From: Thermoactinomyces intermedius
GTDB lineage: Bacteria; Bacillota; Bacilli; Thermoactinomycetales; Thermoactinomycetaceae
Assembly (NCBI RefSeq): GCF_016055025.1
Contig: NZ_JAECVW010000002.1
Strand: one strand, 5' to 3'
DNA: 64,000 nucleotides
Shown: positions 7,644-16,083 of the stretch, in pieces
How positions within the stretch are numbered: the first letter of the stretch is position 1
How the letters are laid out: each line of letters opens with the position of its first letter
The notes under the pieces: generated by a model
The model's input: the letters and a program-made list of their open reading frames with translations, nothing else
Database searches by the model: none
Told to the model about the DNA's origin: nothing
Program-made: the position numbers and the translations under genes

Positions 7644-8564
7644 TTATTCCGTCACGGCTTTTTTGGAAGGATGCTTTTTTTGCATCGATTTCCATTTCCA
7701 AGTGACCCAGAGCGGGCTGGCCACAAAGATGGAAGAATAAGCGCCCGAAATCAATCCCAAGAGCAGGGCCAGCGAGAAATTCCGGATGCTTTCCCCGCCC
7801 AACAACCACAACAGAAGGGCGGCAAACGCCACTGTTAACACGGTGTTGATCGAACGGACCAGCGTTTGCATGATGCTGTTATTCACAACCGCCGCCAAGT
7901 CATCCCATTTGGCAGGATTCTCCTGTTTCATGTTTTCACGGATCCGGTCAAATATCACAATCGTATCATTGATCGAATATCCCACAATGGTCAGCACCGC
8001 GGCGATGAAAACCAAATCCACTTCGATCTGAAAGAGGGAAAAGGCTCCGACCACAAACAGGACATCATACAGCAAAGCCAATACGGCCGAAACAGCAAAC
8101 CGGTATTCAAAACGGATCGCCACATAAATCATGATGAAAACGGAGGCGATGAGAACCGCTTTGATGGCATTCATGGCCGTTTCCCGACCGACCACCGGGC
8201 TCACGGTCTGGGCCTGGATATTCACGTCGGTTTGAAAAGCTTTTTCAAAAGCCGCCTCAATCTGATTGATCTGGTTCCGTTCCATGCTATGGCTGACCCG
8301 AAAAAAGACAAACTCATTTTCCGATCCGCCCGTGCGGACATCCGGATCGTGATACCCGAGTCCGGTCAAAACGGTCCGTGCTTTTTCCAGATCCACATTC
8401 GGCTTCACATGAATGTCCAGCCGGGTTCCGCTCACAAAATCGACTCCCAGGTTGAGTCCCTGAACGGACAGCGAGATGATGGAAACCGCCACAATCAACA
8501 GCGTCAGGATAAAAATCTTTTTTCGATGCTTCACAATATCAAACTTATAGATCACTGATCTCAT
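7644..8564 (-). CDS. secF: Protein translocase subunit SecF
   Basis: A 306-aa membrane protein of the SecD/SecF/RND family that uses the proton-motive force to help Sec-dependent export. The N-terminal helix is followed by the GVDFVSGTRLDI motif, a short periplasmic-type domain, and five helices with the GYSINDTIVIFDRIRE signature. B. subtilis has one fused SecDF protein, whereas here SecD and SecF are separate. The ATG at 8564 lies inside the end of secD, with AGGGTGA six bases before it. Tight overlap implies coupled translation. Confidence 0.95.
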   Translation of the reverse strand: MRSVIYKFDIVKHRKKIFILTLLIVAVSIISLSVQGLNLGVDFVSGTRLDIHVKPNVDLEKARTVLTGLGYHDPDVRTGGSENEFVFFRVSHSMERNQINQIEAAFEKAFQTDVNIQAQTVSPVVGRETAMNAIKAVLIASVFIMIYVAIRFEYRFAVSAVLALLYDVLFVVGAFSLFQIEVDLVFIAAVLTIVGYSINDTIVIFDRIRENMKQENPAKWDDLAAVVNNSIMQTLVRSINTVLTVAFAALLLWLLGGESIRNFSLALLLGLISGAYSSIFVASPLWVTWKWKSMQKKHPSKKAVTE

Positions 8565-9774
8565 CCTCTCTCACCCTGAACCAAACCGGGCTTTTCAGCA
8601 AGTTGGACCGGACCAGCAAATTCATCATGATCCGGGATAGTGCCACCGCTGTCACAAAGCTGACGAGAATCCCGGCAATCAGCGTCACCGAGAATCCTTT
8701 GACACCGGCACTTCCGAAGATAAACAACACCGCTCCGGCGATGATGGTGGTAATGTTCGCATCGAAAATGGTCAGGAAAGAACGTTTGGAACCGGCACGG
8801 ACGGCTGCTTTCATGCTTTTGCCAACCCGCATCTCCTCACGAATCCGTTCATTCATAATGATATTGGCATCCACCGCCATTCCGATCCCCAGAATAAACG
8901 CGGCAATTCCCGGCAGGGTTAAGGTCACGTCCATCACCATGAAAGTCAACAGCAACAAATACGAATAAGCCACCAAGGTCGTGACCGCCACAAATCCCGG
9001 CAACCGGTAAAAGCCGATCATGAAAATAAAGATCGCGATCACGGCATAAGCCCCTGCGATGAGACTGTCCCTCAAGGAGTCTTCCCCGAGGCTGGCATCC
9101 ACGGAATGGCTTTGAATTTCCTTCATTTTCAACGGAATGGCGCCGGCATTCAACAAATCGGCCAGCTGTTGTGCTTCCTCCGTATCCTTTTGGCCGGTGA
9201 TTTGTGCCGTTCCCCCGGTGATCACTTGTTGGACCACAGGGGCGCTTAGCTGTTGCTCGTCCAAATAAATGGCAATCGGTTGTCCCAGATGCTCACGGGT
9301 GATCTTGGCAAATTTATCCGCATTTTTCAGTTGCAACGTGACAACCGGCTGTCCCATCTGGTCATAATCGACTTTTGCCCCTTTTTCCTTCAAGTCGCTT
9401 CCCTCCAGCAACACTTTCCCCGAAGCATCGCGGAAGGTGAGCTTGGCCTGTTTTCCAAGCAATTCCCGTGCTTTGTTTTGGTCTTTGACTCCTGCCAGTT
9501 GCACCCGGATGCGATTGGGCGGTTCAATGGTGATATCCGGTTCCGACACCCCCAGGACATTGATCCGGCTGTTTAAGGCCGCGGCAGTGTCTTTCAAAAT
9601 CCCCGTATTCACTTTTTGTCCGGGCTCCGCCTCATATAACACTTCAAATCCGCCTTGCAAATCCAGGCCCAACGTGACATGTTTCCATATATAACCGGTA
9701 GTTGTGGCCGCCAAGCCGAAAATTGCAACCACCAGGAGGATAAATACGACGATATTGACTTTTCGCACCCTCAT
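8545..9774 (-). CDS. secD: Protein translocase subunit SecD
   Basis: A 409-aa SecD. One N-terminal helix leads into the LGLDLQGGFEVLYE motif of the P1 base, then a shortened external domain with QLSAPVVQQVITGG. Five C-terminal helices follow, with the GIGMAVDANIIMNERIREE signature. The start ATG at 9774 has AAGGAGGACAAGG upstream. The gene overlaps secF by 20 bases and follows comN from which it is separated by a terminator, so a promoter of its own is expected in 9775-9848, though I see no clear consensus. Confidence 0.95.
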   Translation of the reverse strand: MRVRKVNIVVFILLVVAIFGLAATTTGYIWKHVTLGLDLQGGFEVLYEAEPGQKVNTGILKDTAAALNSRINVLGVSEPDITIEPPNRIRVQLAGVKDQNKARELLGKQAKLTFRDASGKVLLEGSDLKEKGAKVDYDQMGQPVVTLQLKNADKFAKITREHLGQPIAIYLDEQQLSAPVVQQVITGGTAQITGQKDTEEAQQLADLLNAGAIPLKMKEIQSHSVDASLGEDSLRDSLIAGAYAVIAIFIFMIGFYRLPGFVAVTTLVAYSYLLLLTFMVMDVTLTLPGIAAFILGIGMAVDANIIMNERIREEMRVGKSMKAAVRAGSKRSFLTIFDANITTIIAGAVLFIFGSAGVKGFSVTLIAGILVSFVTAVALSRIMMNLLVRSNLLKSPVWFRVREDEISDL

Positions 9775-9848
9775 TCCTTGTCCTCCTTTTATGTATAAAA
9801 CACCGTAATTTTAATTATCCCTGCATCCGAAAGTCATGTCAATTTTGC

Positions 9849-9881
9849 AAAAAAAGACGACAGCGGGATTGTGGCTGTCGT
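9849..9881 (-). terminator. Rho-independent terminator after comN
   Basis: ACGACAGC / GCTGTCGT stem, followed on the minus strand by seven T. Its first base directly abuts the comN stop codon. Confidence 0.85.
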
Positions 9882-10196
9882 TTATTTCTTTTCATTCTTG
9901 TCATCATCATCCTTGTATACCGATAACATCAACCAATTCATAAAGCGGTTTGCTTTCAATGAAATGATGTCATTCACCAGCCGGTTCAGCCGGGGCCATC
10001 CCCTCCGGTAATTTTCCGAGACACAGGCCCAAACCTGCTCTCCTGTCACATTTTCATAACCATACATCCGAAATTCCCTGGCTTTGCTGTTACACAACTC
10101 TTCAATGCATTGCATCAGCTCATGCTCAGGCATCAGTTCGACCGAATCCTTCTGATGGCTTCCCACCGGTTTCAAAGAACCATGTTTCTTTCTCAC
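9882..10196 (-). CDS. comN: Post-transcriptional regulator ComN family protein
   Basis: A protein of about 104 aa of the ComN/YrzD family, a post-transcriptional regulator of competence gene expression in B. subtilis. The diagnostic stretch is GYENVTGEQVWACV followed by ISLKANRFMNWL near the C-terminus, with a charged Asp/Lys tail. Position next to secD and spoVB is the same as in B. subtilis. The start is uncertain: GTG at 10196 gives the longest product, and an ATG at 10133 would give an 83-aa protein nearer the family length. Confidence 0.75.
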   Translation of the reverse strand: MRKKHGSLKPVGSHQKDSVELMPEHELMQCIEELCNSKAREFRMYGYENVTGEQVWACVSENYRRGWPRLNRLVNDIISLKANRFMNWLMLSVYKDDDDKNEKK

Positions 10197-10325
10197 TTCT
10201 CATTCACTTCCCGTTTTAAAGGTATTATTCTGAAAGGTTTCCCAAAAATCCTACTTATTTTAGTTAACAACTCTGCGGGCATTCATGCAAGCCCTGTTGA
10301 AAAATTTTGCTGTTAAACATTTTTG

Positions 10326-10354
10326 TCATGAGTTGTCCCAGCAACTCATACGTT
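10326..10354 (+). promoter_or_regulatory. Candidate sigma-E promoter for spoVB
   Basis: TCATGAG and CATACGTT separated by 14 bases, about 33 bases before the spoVB start, resemble sigma-E elements. spoVB of B. subtilis is sigma-E dependent. The -35 match is partial. Confidence 0.35.
10328..10349. repeat. Inverted repeat upstream of spoVB
   Basis: ATGAGTTG / CAACTCAT, perfect eight-base arms with a six-base loop. It overlaps the candidate sigma-E promoter, so it could be an operator or an RNA hairpin. Confidence 0.5.
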
Positions 10355-10386
10355 TAAATAGGAATCAGCGAAGGAGGGGCGTGGTA

Positions 10387-11952
10387 GTGCGCAAAGGATT
10401 TTTATACGGCACTTTTGTTTTGGTCAGCGCCGGGTTTATCACCAAAATTCTCGGATTTATCTATCGGATTGCCCTGTCCAGAATCATCGGCGATGAGGGA
10501 ATGGGACTGTTTCAAATGGCGTTTCCGATCTTGTCCTTCACCATCGTGATCACCACCGCCGGACTGCCGGTGGCCATCTCCAAACTCGTCTCCGAAGCGG
10601 AAGCAAAACAGCAAGAAGGAAGAATTCGTTCCATTCTCATGATTTCGATATTGATCGTCATCATAACGAGCACCATCGTCACCGGCGGCGTTCTCATCAG
10701 TGCCCCGTGGATTGCACAAATGCTCCTCACGGATGAACGGGCCATTTACACTTTGCTCGGAATCGCCCCGATCATTCCGATCATTGCCGTATCATCCATA
10801 TTTCGCGGTTATTTTCAGGGGCGGCAGAATATGAGCCCTTATGCCATTTCAACCATTGTCGAACAATTTGTCCGCATCTTCACCGTCCTTCTCATCGCCG
10901 GTTATTTATTGAAATTCGGCGTGGAATATGCCGCGGCCGGAGCCATGCTCGGAATGGTGGTCGGAGAATTCGCCGGCATGATGTTTTTGATCCGTTCCTT
11001 CAAAAAAGATCCGACCCGCCCGAAACTGGACAAATCCTTGTTCAAACCGGGTTGGAAACCTTTCCGGCAAACTTTCCGCGACCTTTTGCGTTTGGCCGCT
11101 CCGGTGACAGCCAGCCGCATGGTCGGTTCTTTTTCTTACGCCATCGAACCGATTGTCGTGGCGCAAAGTTTGGCCATGGCCGGATTTGCCACGACAACAG
11201 CGACCGCTTTATACGGGCAATTGGAAGGGATGGCGGTCCCGTTAACCTTTTTTCCCGCTTTCATCACTTATGCCTTGTCCGTGTCATTGGTCCCGGCGGT
11301 CAGTGAAGCGGCCGCAAAAAAAAATGCCCGGCTGATCGAGCACCGGTTGCAACAAGCGATCCGGTTATCTTTTATTGTCACCGCGCCTTGTGCCCTGATT
11401 TTGTATCTGTTGGCCGAACCGCTTTCCATTCTGTTGTATCGCGAGCCGGATGTCGCCCGGCTGATCCGGATCATGGCCCCTTTTACCATGATTCACGCTT
11501 TGCAAGGCCCGTTCGCATCAGTCTTGCAAGGATTGGACAAAGCACAAGCACCCATGCGCAACTCCATCATCGGGGCCATTTTCAAAACCATTCTCATTCT
11601 TTTGCTCGCATCCCGGCCGGAAATTGGCATCGACGGAGTGGCGCTTGCCATCAACTGCGGCATTTTGATCGTCACGACGTTGCATTTCATCGACATCGTC
11701 AAGCTGGTTCCGTTTCACCTGAAAGTAAAAGAATGGGCAAAACTGGCTCTAACCATTTTCATTGCCGCGGTGGTTTTCCGCTTCAGCAATTTCAGCGGTT
11801 CGGATTCGATGCTGATCCAAACCGTCACCCAAGCCGGCATCACCCTGTTGGCTTATGGGATCTGCTTGATTCTTTTTTCACTCATCCAAAAAAACGATGT
11901 CTTGCGCATTCCTTTGATCGGAAAGTGGGTTGCCCGGATCCTTTCCAAGTGA
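10387..11952 (+). CDS. spoVB: Stage V sporulation protein B (MATE/MVF-type lipid flippase)
   Basis: A 521-aa polytopic membrane protein of the MOP exporter superfamily, close to SpoVB, needed for spore cortex peptidoglycan synthesis (probable lipid-linked precursor flippase). The N-terminal GTFVLVSAGFITKILGFIYR segment, the IGDEGMGLFQM loop and about 14 hydrophobic helices are characteristic. The start is GTG at 10387, nine bases after AAGGAGG; the GTG at 10381 is possible but too close to the ribosome site. Length agrees with B. subtilis SpoVB (518 aa). The neighbours comN and DUF421 match the B. subtilis order. Confidence 0.9.
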   Translation: MRKGFLYGTFVLVSAGFITKILGFIYRIALSRIIGDEGMGLFQMAFPILSFTIVITTAGLPVAISKLVSEAEAKQQEGRIRSILMISILIVIITSTIVTGGVLISAPWIAQMLLTDERAIYTLLGIAPIIPIIAVSSIFRGYFQGRQNMSPYAISTIVEQFVRIFTVLLIAGYLLKFGVEYAAAGAMLGMVVGEFAGMMFLIRSFKKDPTRPKLDKSLFKPGWKPFRQTFRDLLRLAAPVTASRMVGSFSYAIEPIVVAQSLAMAGFATTTATALYGQLEGMAVPLTFFPAFITYALSVSLVPAVSEAAAKKNARLIEHRLQQAIRLSFIVTAPCALILYLLAEPLSILLYREPDVARLIRIMAPFTMIHALQGPFASVLQGLDKAQAPMRNSIIGAIFKTILILLLASRPEIGIDGVALAINCGILIVTTLHFIDIVKLVPFHLKVKEWAKLALTIFIAAVVFRFSNFSGSDSMLIQTVTQAGITLLAYGICLILFSLIQKNDVLRIPLIGKWVARILSK

Positions 11953-11957
11953 GGATT

Positions 11958-12626
11958 TTATGAATCTTTCCGGTCGATGAACAATTTTCCGTTGCTGTTC
12001 ACGGAAGCATAAAAAATTTCCTTGAAATCCCGGTACCCTTGTTTTTGAATCTCGTTTTTCAGCCAGAAACGGGTTTTCCCGATTTGTCTCAATCCTTCAT
12101 CCTGGACCTTTCCGTCAATGATGAGCGGAACGGGCATTTGAAACGGTCGCAGGGAGTTATGTACACCTTCTTCGCAGGTCTTTTTTTCTTTTGGAAACAC
12201 ACTCAACTTCCCGGTGGTTTCCAAAATCGCAAATTCCACATCGGACACATCGGCAATGTTTTTCTCCCGCAGTTGAACCATCAGATCATCCATGTTATAG
12301 CGGGCTTTGGCCATCTGATCATCCAGGATTTTTCCCTTTTCGACAATGACCACCGGCTTCCCGTCCGCCCATTCTCTGATTTTTTTGCTTTTTAAAGAAA
12401 GATATGAAATAAACACTTGAAAGATCGCCAAGGTCAATATGGAGATAATGCCGATAAACATGGGCTTTTCCGAATCGATCGCCATCGCGGAAAGGTCGGC
12501 AATCATGAACGAAACAATCAGATCAAACACCGACAATTTGCCGATCTCCCTTTTTCCCATCATTCTCATGATCACAAGCAAGAAAAAATAGATAAATACC
12601 GTGCGTAAAATGATGGTCCATATCAA
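11958..12626 (-). CDS. DUF421 (YetF/YrbG-type) membrane protein
   Basis: A 222-aa protein with an N-terminal membrane part of three helices (about residues 5-80, including MRMMGKREIGKLSVFDL) and a cytoplasmic DUF421 alpha/beta part with VIVEKGKILDDQMAKARYN. Members such as YrbG and the SpoVA-associated YetF proteins occur in spore formers; the biochemical role is not established. The start is TTG at 12626, placed by AAGGAGGTGA six bases upstream; an ATG five bases further in is out of frame. The gene is convergent with spoVB, with only five bases between stops. Confidence 0.85.
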   Translation of the reverse strand: MIWTIILRTVFIYFFLLVIMRMMGKREIGKLSVFDLIVSFMIADLSAMAIDSEKPMFIGIISILTLAIFQVFISYLSLKSKKIREWADGKPVVIVEKGKILDDQMAKARYNMDDLMVQLREKNIADVSDVEFAILETTGKLSVFPKEKKTCEEGVHNSLRPFQMPVPLIIDGKVQDEGLRQIGKTRFWLKNEIQKQGYRDFKEIFYASVNSNGKLFIDRKDS

Positions 12627-12737
12627 CCCGGGTCACCTCCTTTTCAAAACATAGTTTGACCAAATGCCGCCTCTTTATGAATGCTCAAAAAATACCAGGC
12701 ATAAGGATGTATTAATCAAGAAAGGAGAGGAAAAGCA

Positions 12738-13133
12738 ATGAAAGAAGCTTTTTTCGACTCCGCCAAAAAAGGCGTCCGGTCTCCTTGGCTCATCGGGCAA
12801 TGCGTCATCTGGGGAATTGTCCTTTTGGGCTCGTTGATCGTCACTTTGTTTCTGCAATACTCCACCTTGTCCTCCCACCGCCTCCCGATGATTGCCTATG
12901 CGTTGAATTTCGCCGCCTTGTTAAGCGGGGGATTTGTCACCGCGCGCAAATCGGAGTACCGCGGATGGATGGCTGGCGGGATTCAAGGAATCATCTATGC
13001 CCTGATCATCTTGCTCATTGCCTTTCTGGCTTTTGACAGCCTGACGTCCATTCATCCGCTTTGGCTTTCCTTGTTTTCCTTCGGCGGTGGCGCACTGGGC
13101 GGAATCATGGGGGTGCAAACCAAACAGGATTAA
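12738..13133 (+). CDS. TIGR04086/YrzE family membrane protein
   Basis: A 131-aa protein with four hydrophobic helices and glycine-rich loops (GGFVTARKSEYRGWMAGG, FGGGALGGIMG). It matches the TIGR04086/YrzE family of Bacillales membrane proteins of unknown function. The ATG at 12738 has AAGGAGAGG upstream. It stands alone on the plus strand between DUF421 and yajC, as yrzE does in B. subtilis. Confidence 0.8.
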   Translation: MKEAFFDSAKKGVRSPWLIGQCVIWGIVLLGSLIVTLFLQYSTLSSHRLPMIAYALNFAALLSGGFVTARKSEYRGWMAGGIQGIIYALIILLIAFLAFDSLTSIHPLWLSLFSFGGGALGGIMGVQTKQD

Positions 13134-13150
13134 ATCCCCGGAAAAACCAA

Positions 13151-13182
13151 AAAAGCTTCTGATCCTGTGATCAGAAGCTTTT
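13151..13182. terminator. Bidirectional terminator between yrzE and yajC
   Basis: A 14-base perfect stem (AAAAGCTTCTGATC and its complement) with a CTGT loop. A/T runs on both flanks serve the two convergent genes. Confidence 0.9.
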
Positions 13183-13187
13183 TGGCC

Positions 13188-13520
13188 TTATTTGGATTCC
13201 TCTTTGGCTTGTTCTTTTTTCTCTTCTTTTTTCTTCTCTTCTTTCTCTGCGGATGCATCCTCATCGGTTACCACCGAATTCACCGAAGAGCGCTCAAAAA
13301 CCAAACGGGTATTGTCACTGACTTTTAACGTCACCCGGTCTTCCGTCAAATCCACAATCGTTCCGTGAATCCCGCCGATGGTGATCACTTTGTCCCCTTT
13401 TTTCAAAGCATTCAACATGGCCATCCGTTCTTTTTGCCGTTTTTGCTGAGGGCGGATCAGCAGGAAATAAAACACGACAAACATCAGAATAAGCGGTATC
13501 AACGTACCCCATTGTCCCAT
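13188..13520 (-). CDS. yajC: Preprotein translocase accessory subunit YajC
   Basis: A 110-aa small membrane protein associated with SecDF. The N-terminal helix (about residues 4-23) is followed by the conserved FLLIRPQQKRQKE motif, the GDKVITIGGIHGTI domain, and a low-complexity Glu/Lys tail. The ATG at 13520 has AAGGAGG seven bases upstream. It follows tgt closely (14-base gap), the usual queA-tgt-yajC order. Confidence 0.95.
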   Translation of the reverse strand: MGQWGTLIPLILMFVVFYFLLIRPQQKRQKERMAMLNALKKGDKVITIGGIHGTIVDLTEDRVTLKVSDNTRLVFERSSVNSVVTDEDASAEKEEKKKEEKKEQAKEESK

Positions 13521-13534
13521 AAATTGGTCCTCCT

Positions 13535-14671
13535 TCAAAAAGGTTTTTCCGGATGCAAACTTCCGTAATACTTCATCATAAATGCATCACGGAAATCAAG
13601 CAGCCGGTCTTCCAGGATCGCCAGGCGAACCTGTTTCATCAATTCAAGCAGAAAATAAAGATTGTGGTATGTGATCAGACGCAAGCCGAAGGTTTCATCC
13701 GCTTTGATCAAATGCCGCAGATATGCTTTGGTATAGTTTCGGCAAGTATAGCAATCACATTCCGGATCCAGTGCGGTGAAGTCACGAGCATATTTGGCAT
13801 TGCGCACCACAACACGCCCTTGGCTGGTCATTGCCGTCCCGTTGCGGGCAATTCTTGTCGGCAATACACAGTCAAACATGTCGATCCCCCGGATGGATCC
13901 TTCAATGAGCGCATCGGGTGATCCGACCCCCATCAGATAGCGCGGTTTGTGCTCGGGCAACAAAGGAGTGGTATAGTCAAGCACTTCATACATCAGCTCC
14001 TTGGATTCACCCACACTGAGCCCGCCCACTGCATAACCGGGCAAGTCCAAATCCACGAGCTGACGGGCGCTTTCCTCCCGCAAATCCTGATACATCCCGC
14101 CTTGGACGATGCCAAACAAGGCTTGCTCTGCCGGACGCTGATGCGCTTTCATGCATCGTTTCAACCACCGGTATGTACGTTCGGTTGAAGCTTTGACATA
14201 CTCACGGTCAGCGGGGTATGGCGGACATTCGTCAAACGCCATGATAATGTCTGCTCCCAATGCGTTTTGGATCTCCATGGCCTTCTCCGGCCCGATAAAC
14301 AGCTTTTCCCCGCTGATATGGGAACGGAACGTCACTCCTTCTTCTGTGATGTCGCGCAGCTTGCTCAGACTGAACACCTGAAACCCGCCGCTGTCCGTCA
14401 AGATCGGACGATCCCAGTTCATGAATGCGTGCAATCCCCCTGCTTCCCGGACAATATCATGCCCCGGACGCAAAAACAGATGGTAGGTATTGCTCAAAAT
14501 AATTTGCGCATTCATTTCTTTGAGTTCTTCCGGGCTCATCGTCTTTACGGTTGCCTGTGTTCCCACCGGCATAAAAATAGGAGTATCGATGGTTCCGTGT
14601 GGTGTATGTAAGCGACCCAACCGGGCGCCGGACTGTTTGCACGTTTTAATGAGTTCATATTTTACAGCCAA
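13535..14671 (-). CDS. tgt: tRNA-guanine transglycosylase
   Basis: A 378-aa Tgt exchanging guanine-34 of GUN tRNAs for preQ1 in queuosine synthesis. TIM-barrel motifs include DSGGFQVFSL with a catalytic Asp, and a second catalytic Asp in RGIDMFDCVLPTR. The zinc site CDCYTCRNY...H is near the C-terminus. Initiation is at TTG 14671, seven bases after GGAGG; no ATG with a comparable site exists. Upstream queA supplies the next pathway step. Confidence 0.96.
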   Translation of the reverse strand: MAVKYELIKTCKQSGARLGRLHTPHGTIDTPIFMPVGTQATVKTMSPEELKEMNAQIILSNTYHLFLRPGHDIVREAGGLHAFMNWDRPILTDSGGFQVFSLSKLRDITEEGVTFRSHISGEKLFIGPEKAMEIQNALGADIIMAFDECPPYPADREYVKASTERTYRWLKRCMKAHQRPAEQALFGIVQGGMYQDLREESARQLVDLDLPGYAVGGLSVGESKELMYEVLDYTTPLLPEHKPRYLMGVGSPDALIEGSIRGIDMFDCVLPTRIARNGTAMTSQGRVVVRNAKYARDFTALDPECDCYTCRNYTKAYLRHLIKADETFGLRLITYHNLYFLLELMKQVRLAILEDRLLDFRDAFMMKYYGSLHPEKPF

Positions 14672-14778
14672 GGTGTTTCCTCCTACTTAAATTAACCATT
14701 CTGACAAAAATGTCATACTCCTTCTAAACATTATAGAGAACACCACGAACGAGAACAACCTTTTTCCGGCAAACTCTT

Positions 14779-15813
14779 TTAAAGGATCAGCATGGCGTCC
14801 CCGAAACTGAAGAAACGATATTGCTTGCGGACCGCTTCCTCGTAAGCCGACAAAATCAGTTCGCGCGAAGCAAAAGCGCTCACCAGCATCAGCAAAGTGG
14901 ACTGGGGAAGATGGAAATTCGTCAAGAGACCGTCGACCACACCGAACTGAAACCCGGGATAAATGAAAATATCCGTCCAACCCTGATCTTTTTTGATTTC
15001 CCCGTTTAATTTCCGGTACACGGTCTCCAAAGTGCGCACACAGGTGGTCCCCACGGCAAACACTTTGTTCCCCCGTTTTTTGGCTGCATTGATTTCTTGA
15101 GCCGTTTCTTCGCTTAACTCATAGTATTCCGCATGCATCCGGTGATCCTCAATCCGCTTGACCGTCACGGGACGAAAGGTTCCCAGCCCCACATGCAACG
15201 TGATGAAAACCACTTTGACTCCTTTTTCACGAATGGCGGCCAATAACTCTTCCGTGAAATGAAGTCCTGCCGTCGGGGCCGCAGCCGATCCGACCACTCT
15301 GGAAAAAACGGTCTGGTACCGTTCCGGGTCGTCCAGCTGTTCATGGATATACGGGGGAAGAGGCATTTGCCCCAGTTGTTCAAACAACTTTTCAAGATCT
15401 CCCCCTTCATACTGCAACTGAAACACCCTTCCTCCCGCCACTTCCGTCTGTTCTTGGGCGACGGCTTTCAACCGGCCTTCCCCGAATTGGATCACGGTCC
15501 CTTGTTTGACCCTTTTTGCCGGACGGACCAGCGCTTCCCACCGGTCATTTCCGAGCGGATTTAACAAGAGCAGCTCAATCTTTGCACCGGTTTCTTCTTT
15601 CACACCGATCAACCGGGCCGGGCGGACACGGCTGTCATTTAAGACAAGCACATCCCCGGGATTCAGATAGTCGAGGATATTGGTAAACTTGGCGTGGCGG
15701 ATTTGTGATGTCTTCCGGTCCACCACCATCAGCCGGGAGGCATCCCTCTTTTCGGCCGGAGTTTGTGCAATCAATTCTTTCGGCAAATGATAATCGTACA
15801 AGGATACATCCAT
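14779..15813 (-). CDS. queA: S-adenosylmethionine:tRNA ribosyltransferase-isomerase
   Basis: A 344-aa QueA, which transfers and isomerises the ribosyl group of SAM onto preQ1-tRNA to make epoxyqueuosine. Family motifs are YDYHLPKELIAQTP at the N-terminus, VLNDSRVRPARL, GSAAAPTAGLHFTEELL, and HLPQSTLLMLVSAF. The ATG at 15813 has AAGGAAGGGAACG upstream. A terminator just upstream (after DUF2905) indicates that queA-tgt-yajC starts its own transcript. Confidence 0.96.
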   Translation of the reverse strand: MDVSLYDYHLPKELIAQTPAEKRDASRLMVVDRKTSQIRHAKFTNILDYLNPGDVLVLNDSRVRPARLIGVKEETGAKIELLLLNPLGNDRWEALVRPAKRVKQGTVIQFGEGRLKAVAQEQTEVAGGRVFQLQYEGGDLEKLFEQLGQMPLPPYIHEQLDDPERYQTVFSRVVGSAAAPTAGLHFTEELLAAIREKGVKVVFITLHVGLGTFRPVTVKRIEDHRMHAEYYELSEETAQEINAAKKRGNKVFAVGTTCVRTLETVYRKLNGEIKKDQGWTDIFIYPGFQFGVVDGLLTNFHLPQSTLLMLVSAFASRELILSAYEEAVRKQYRFFSFGDAMLIL

Positions 15814-15850
15814 TTCGTCGTTCCCTTCCTTCTTCCATCCAAGCTCAAAG

Positions 15851-15878
15851 AAAAAAGCCCGTTCCTATCGAAACAGGC
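15851..15878 (-). terminator. Rho-independent terminator after the DUF2905 gene
   Basis: GCCTGTTTC / GGAACGGGC stem with a GATA loop on the minus strand, followed by six T. The DUF2905 stop codon lies inside the stem. Confidence 0.8.
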
Positions 15879-16083
15879 GAAACAAATAGCTTAATAACGA
15901 TAAGACAATGCTGATCACAATGCAAGTGACAATCGGGAAATAAAACCGCGTGTTTCCTTTTTCGATCACAATGTCCCCGGGAAGTTTGCCCAACTGCAAA
16001 TACTTCCCGCCCACCTGCCAAAAAAGCCCGATCACCACGAGAACCAATCCCATGACAATCAACGTTTTTGCAAAAGGATTCAT
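15865..16083 (-). CDS. DUF2905 family small membrane protein
   Basis: A 72-aa protein with two hydrophobic helices flanking the conserved LPGDIVIEKGNTRFYFP motif, diagnostic of DUF2905 (YwzB-like). Its function is unknown. The ATG at 16083 overlaps the ruvB stop (ATGA) and has GGAG eight bases upstream, so it is coupled to ruvB. Association of DUF2905 with ruvB is common in Firmicutes. Confidence 0.85.
   Translation of the reverse strand: MNPFAKTLIVMGLVLVVIGLFWQVGGKYLQLGKLPGDIVIEKGNTRFYFPIVTCIVISIVLSLLSYLFRLFR

Noticed and set aside
7644..9774. Frameshifted secDF fusion
   Set aside because: secD and secF each have a proper start, stop and ribosome site and normal lengths, so they are genuine separate genes.
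14672..15900. preQ1 riboswitch in front of queA-tgt
   Set aside because: No preQ1 pseudoknot sequence is visible in the short intergenic regions; these genes act downstream of preQ1 anyway.
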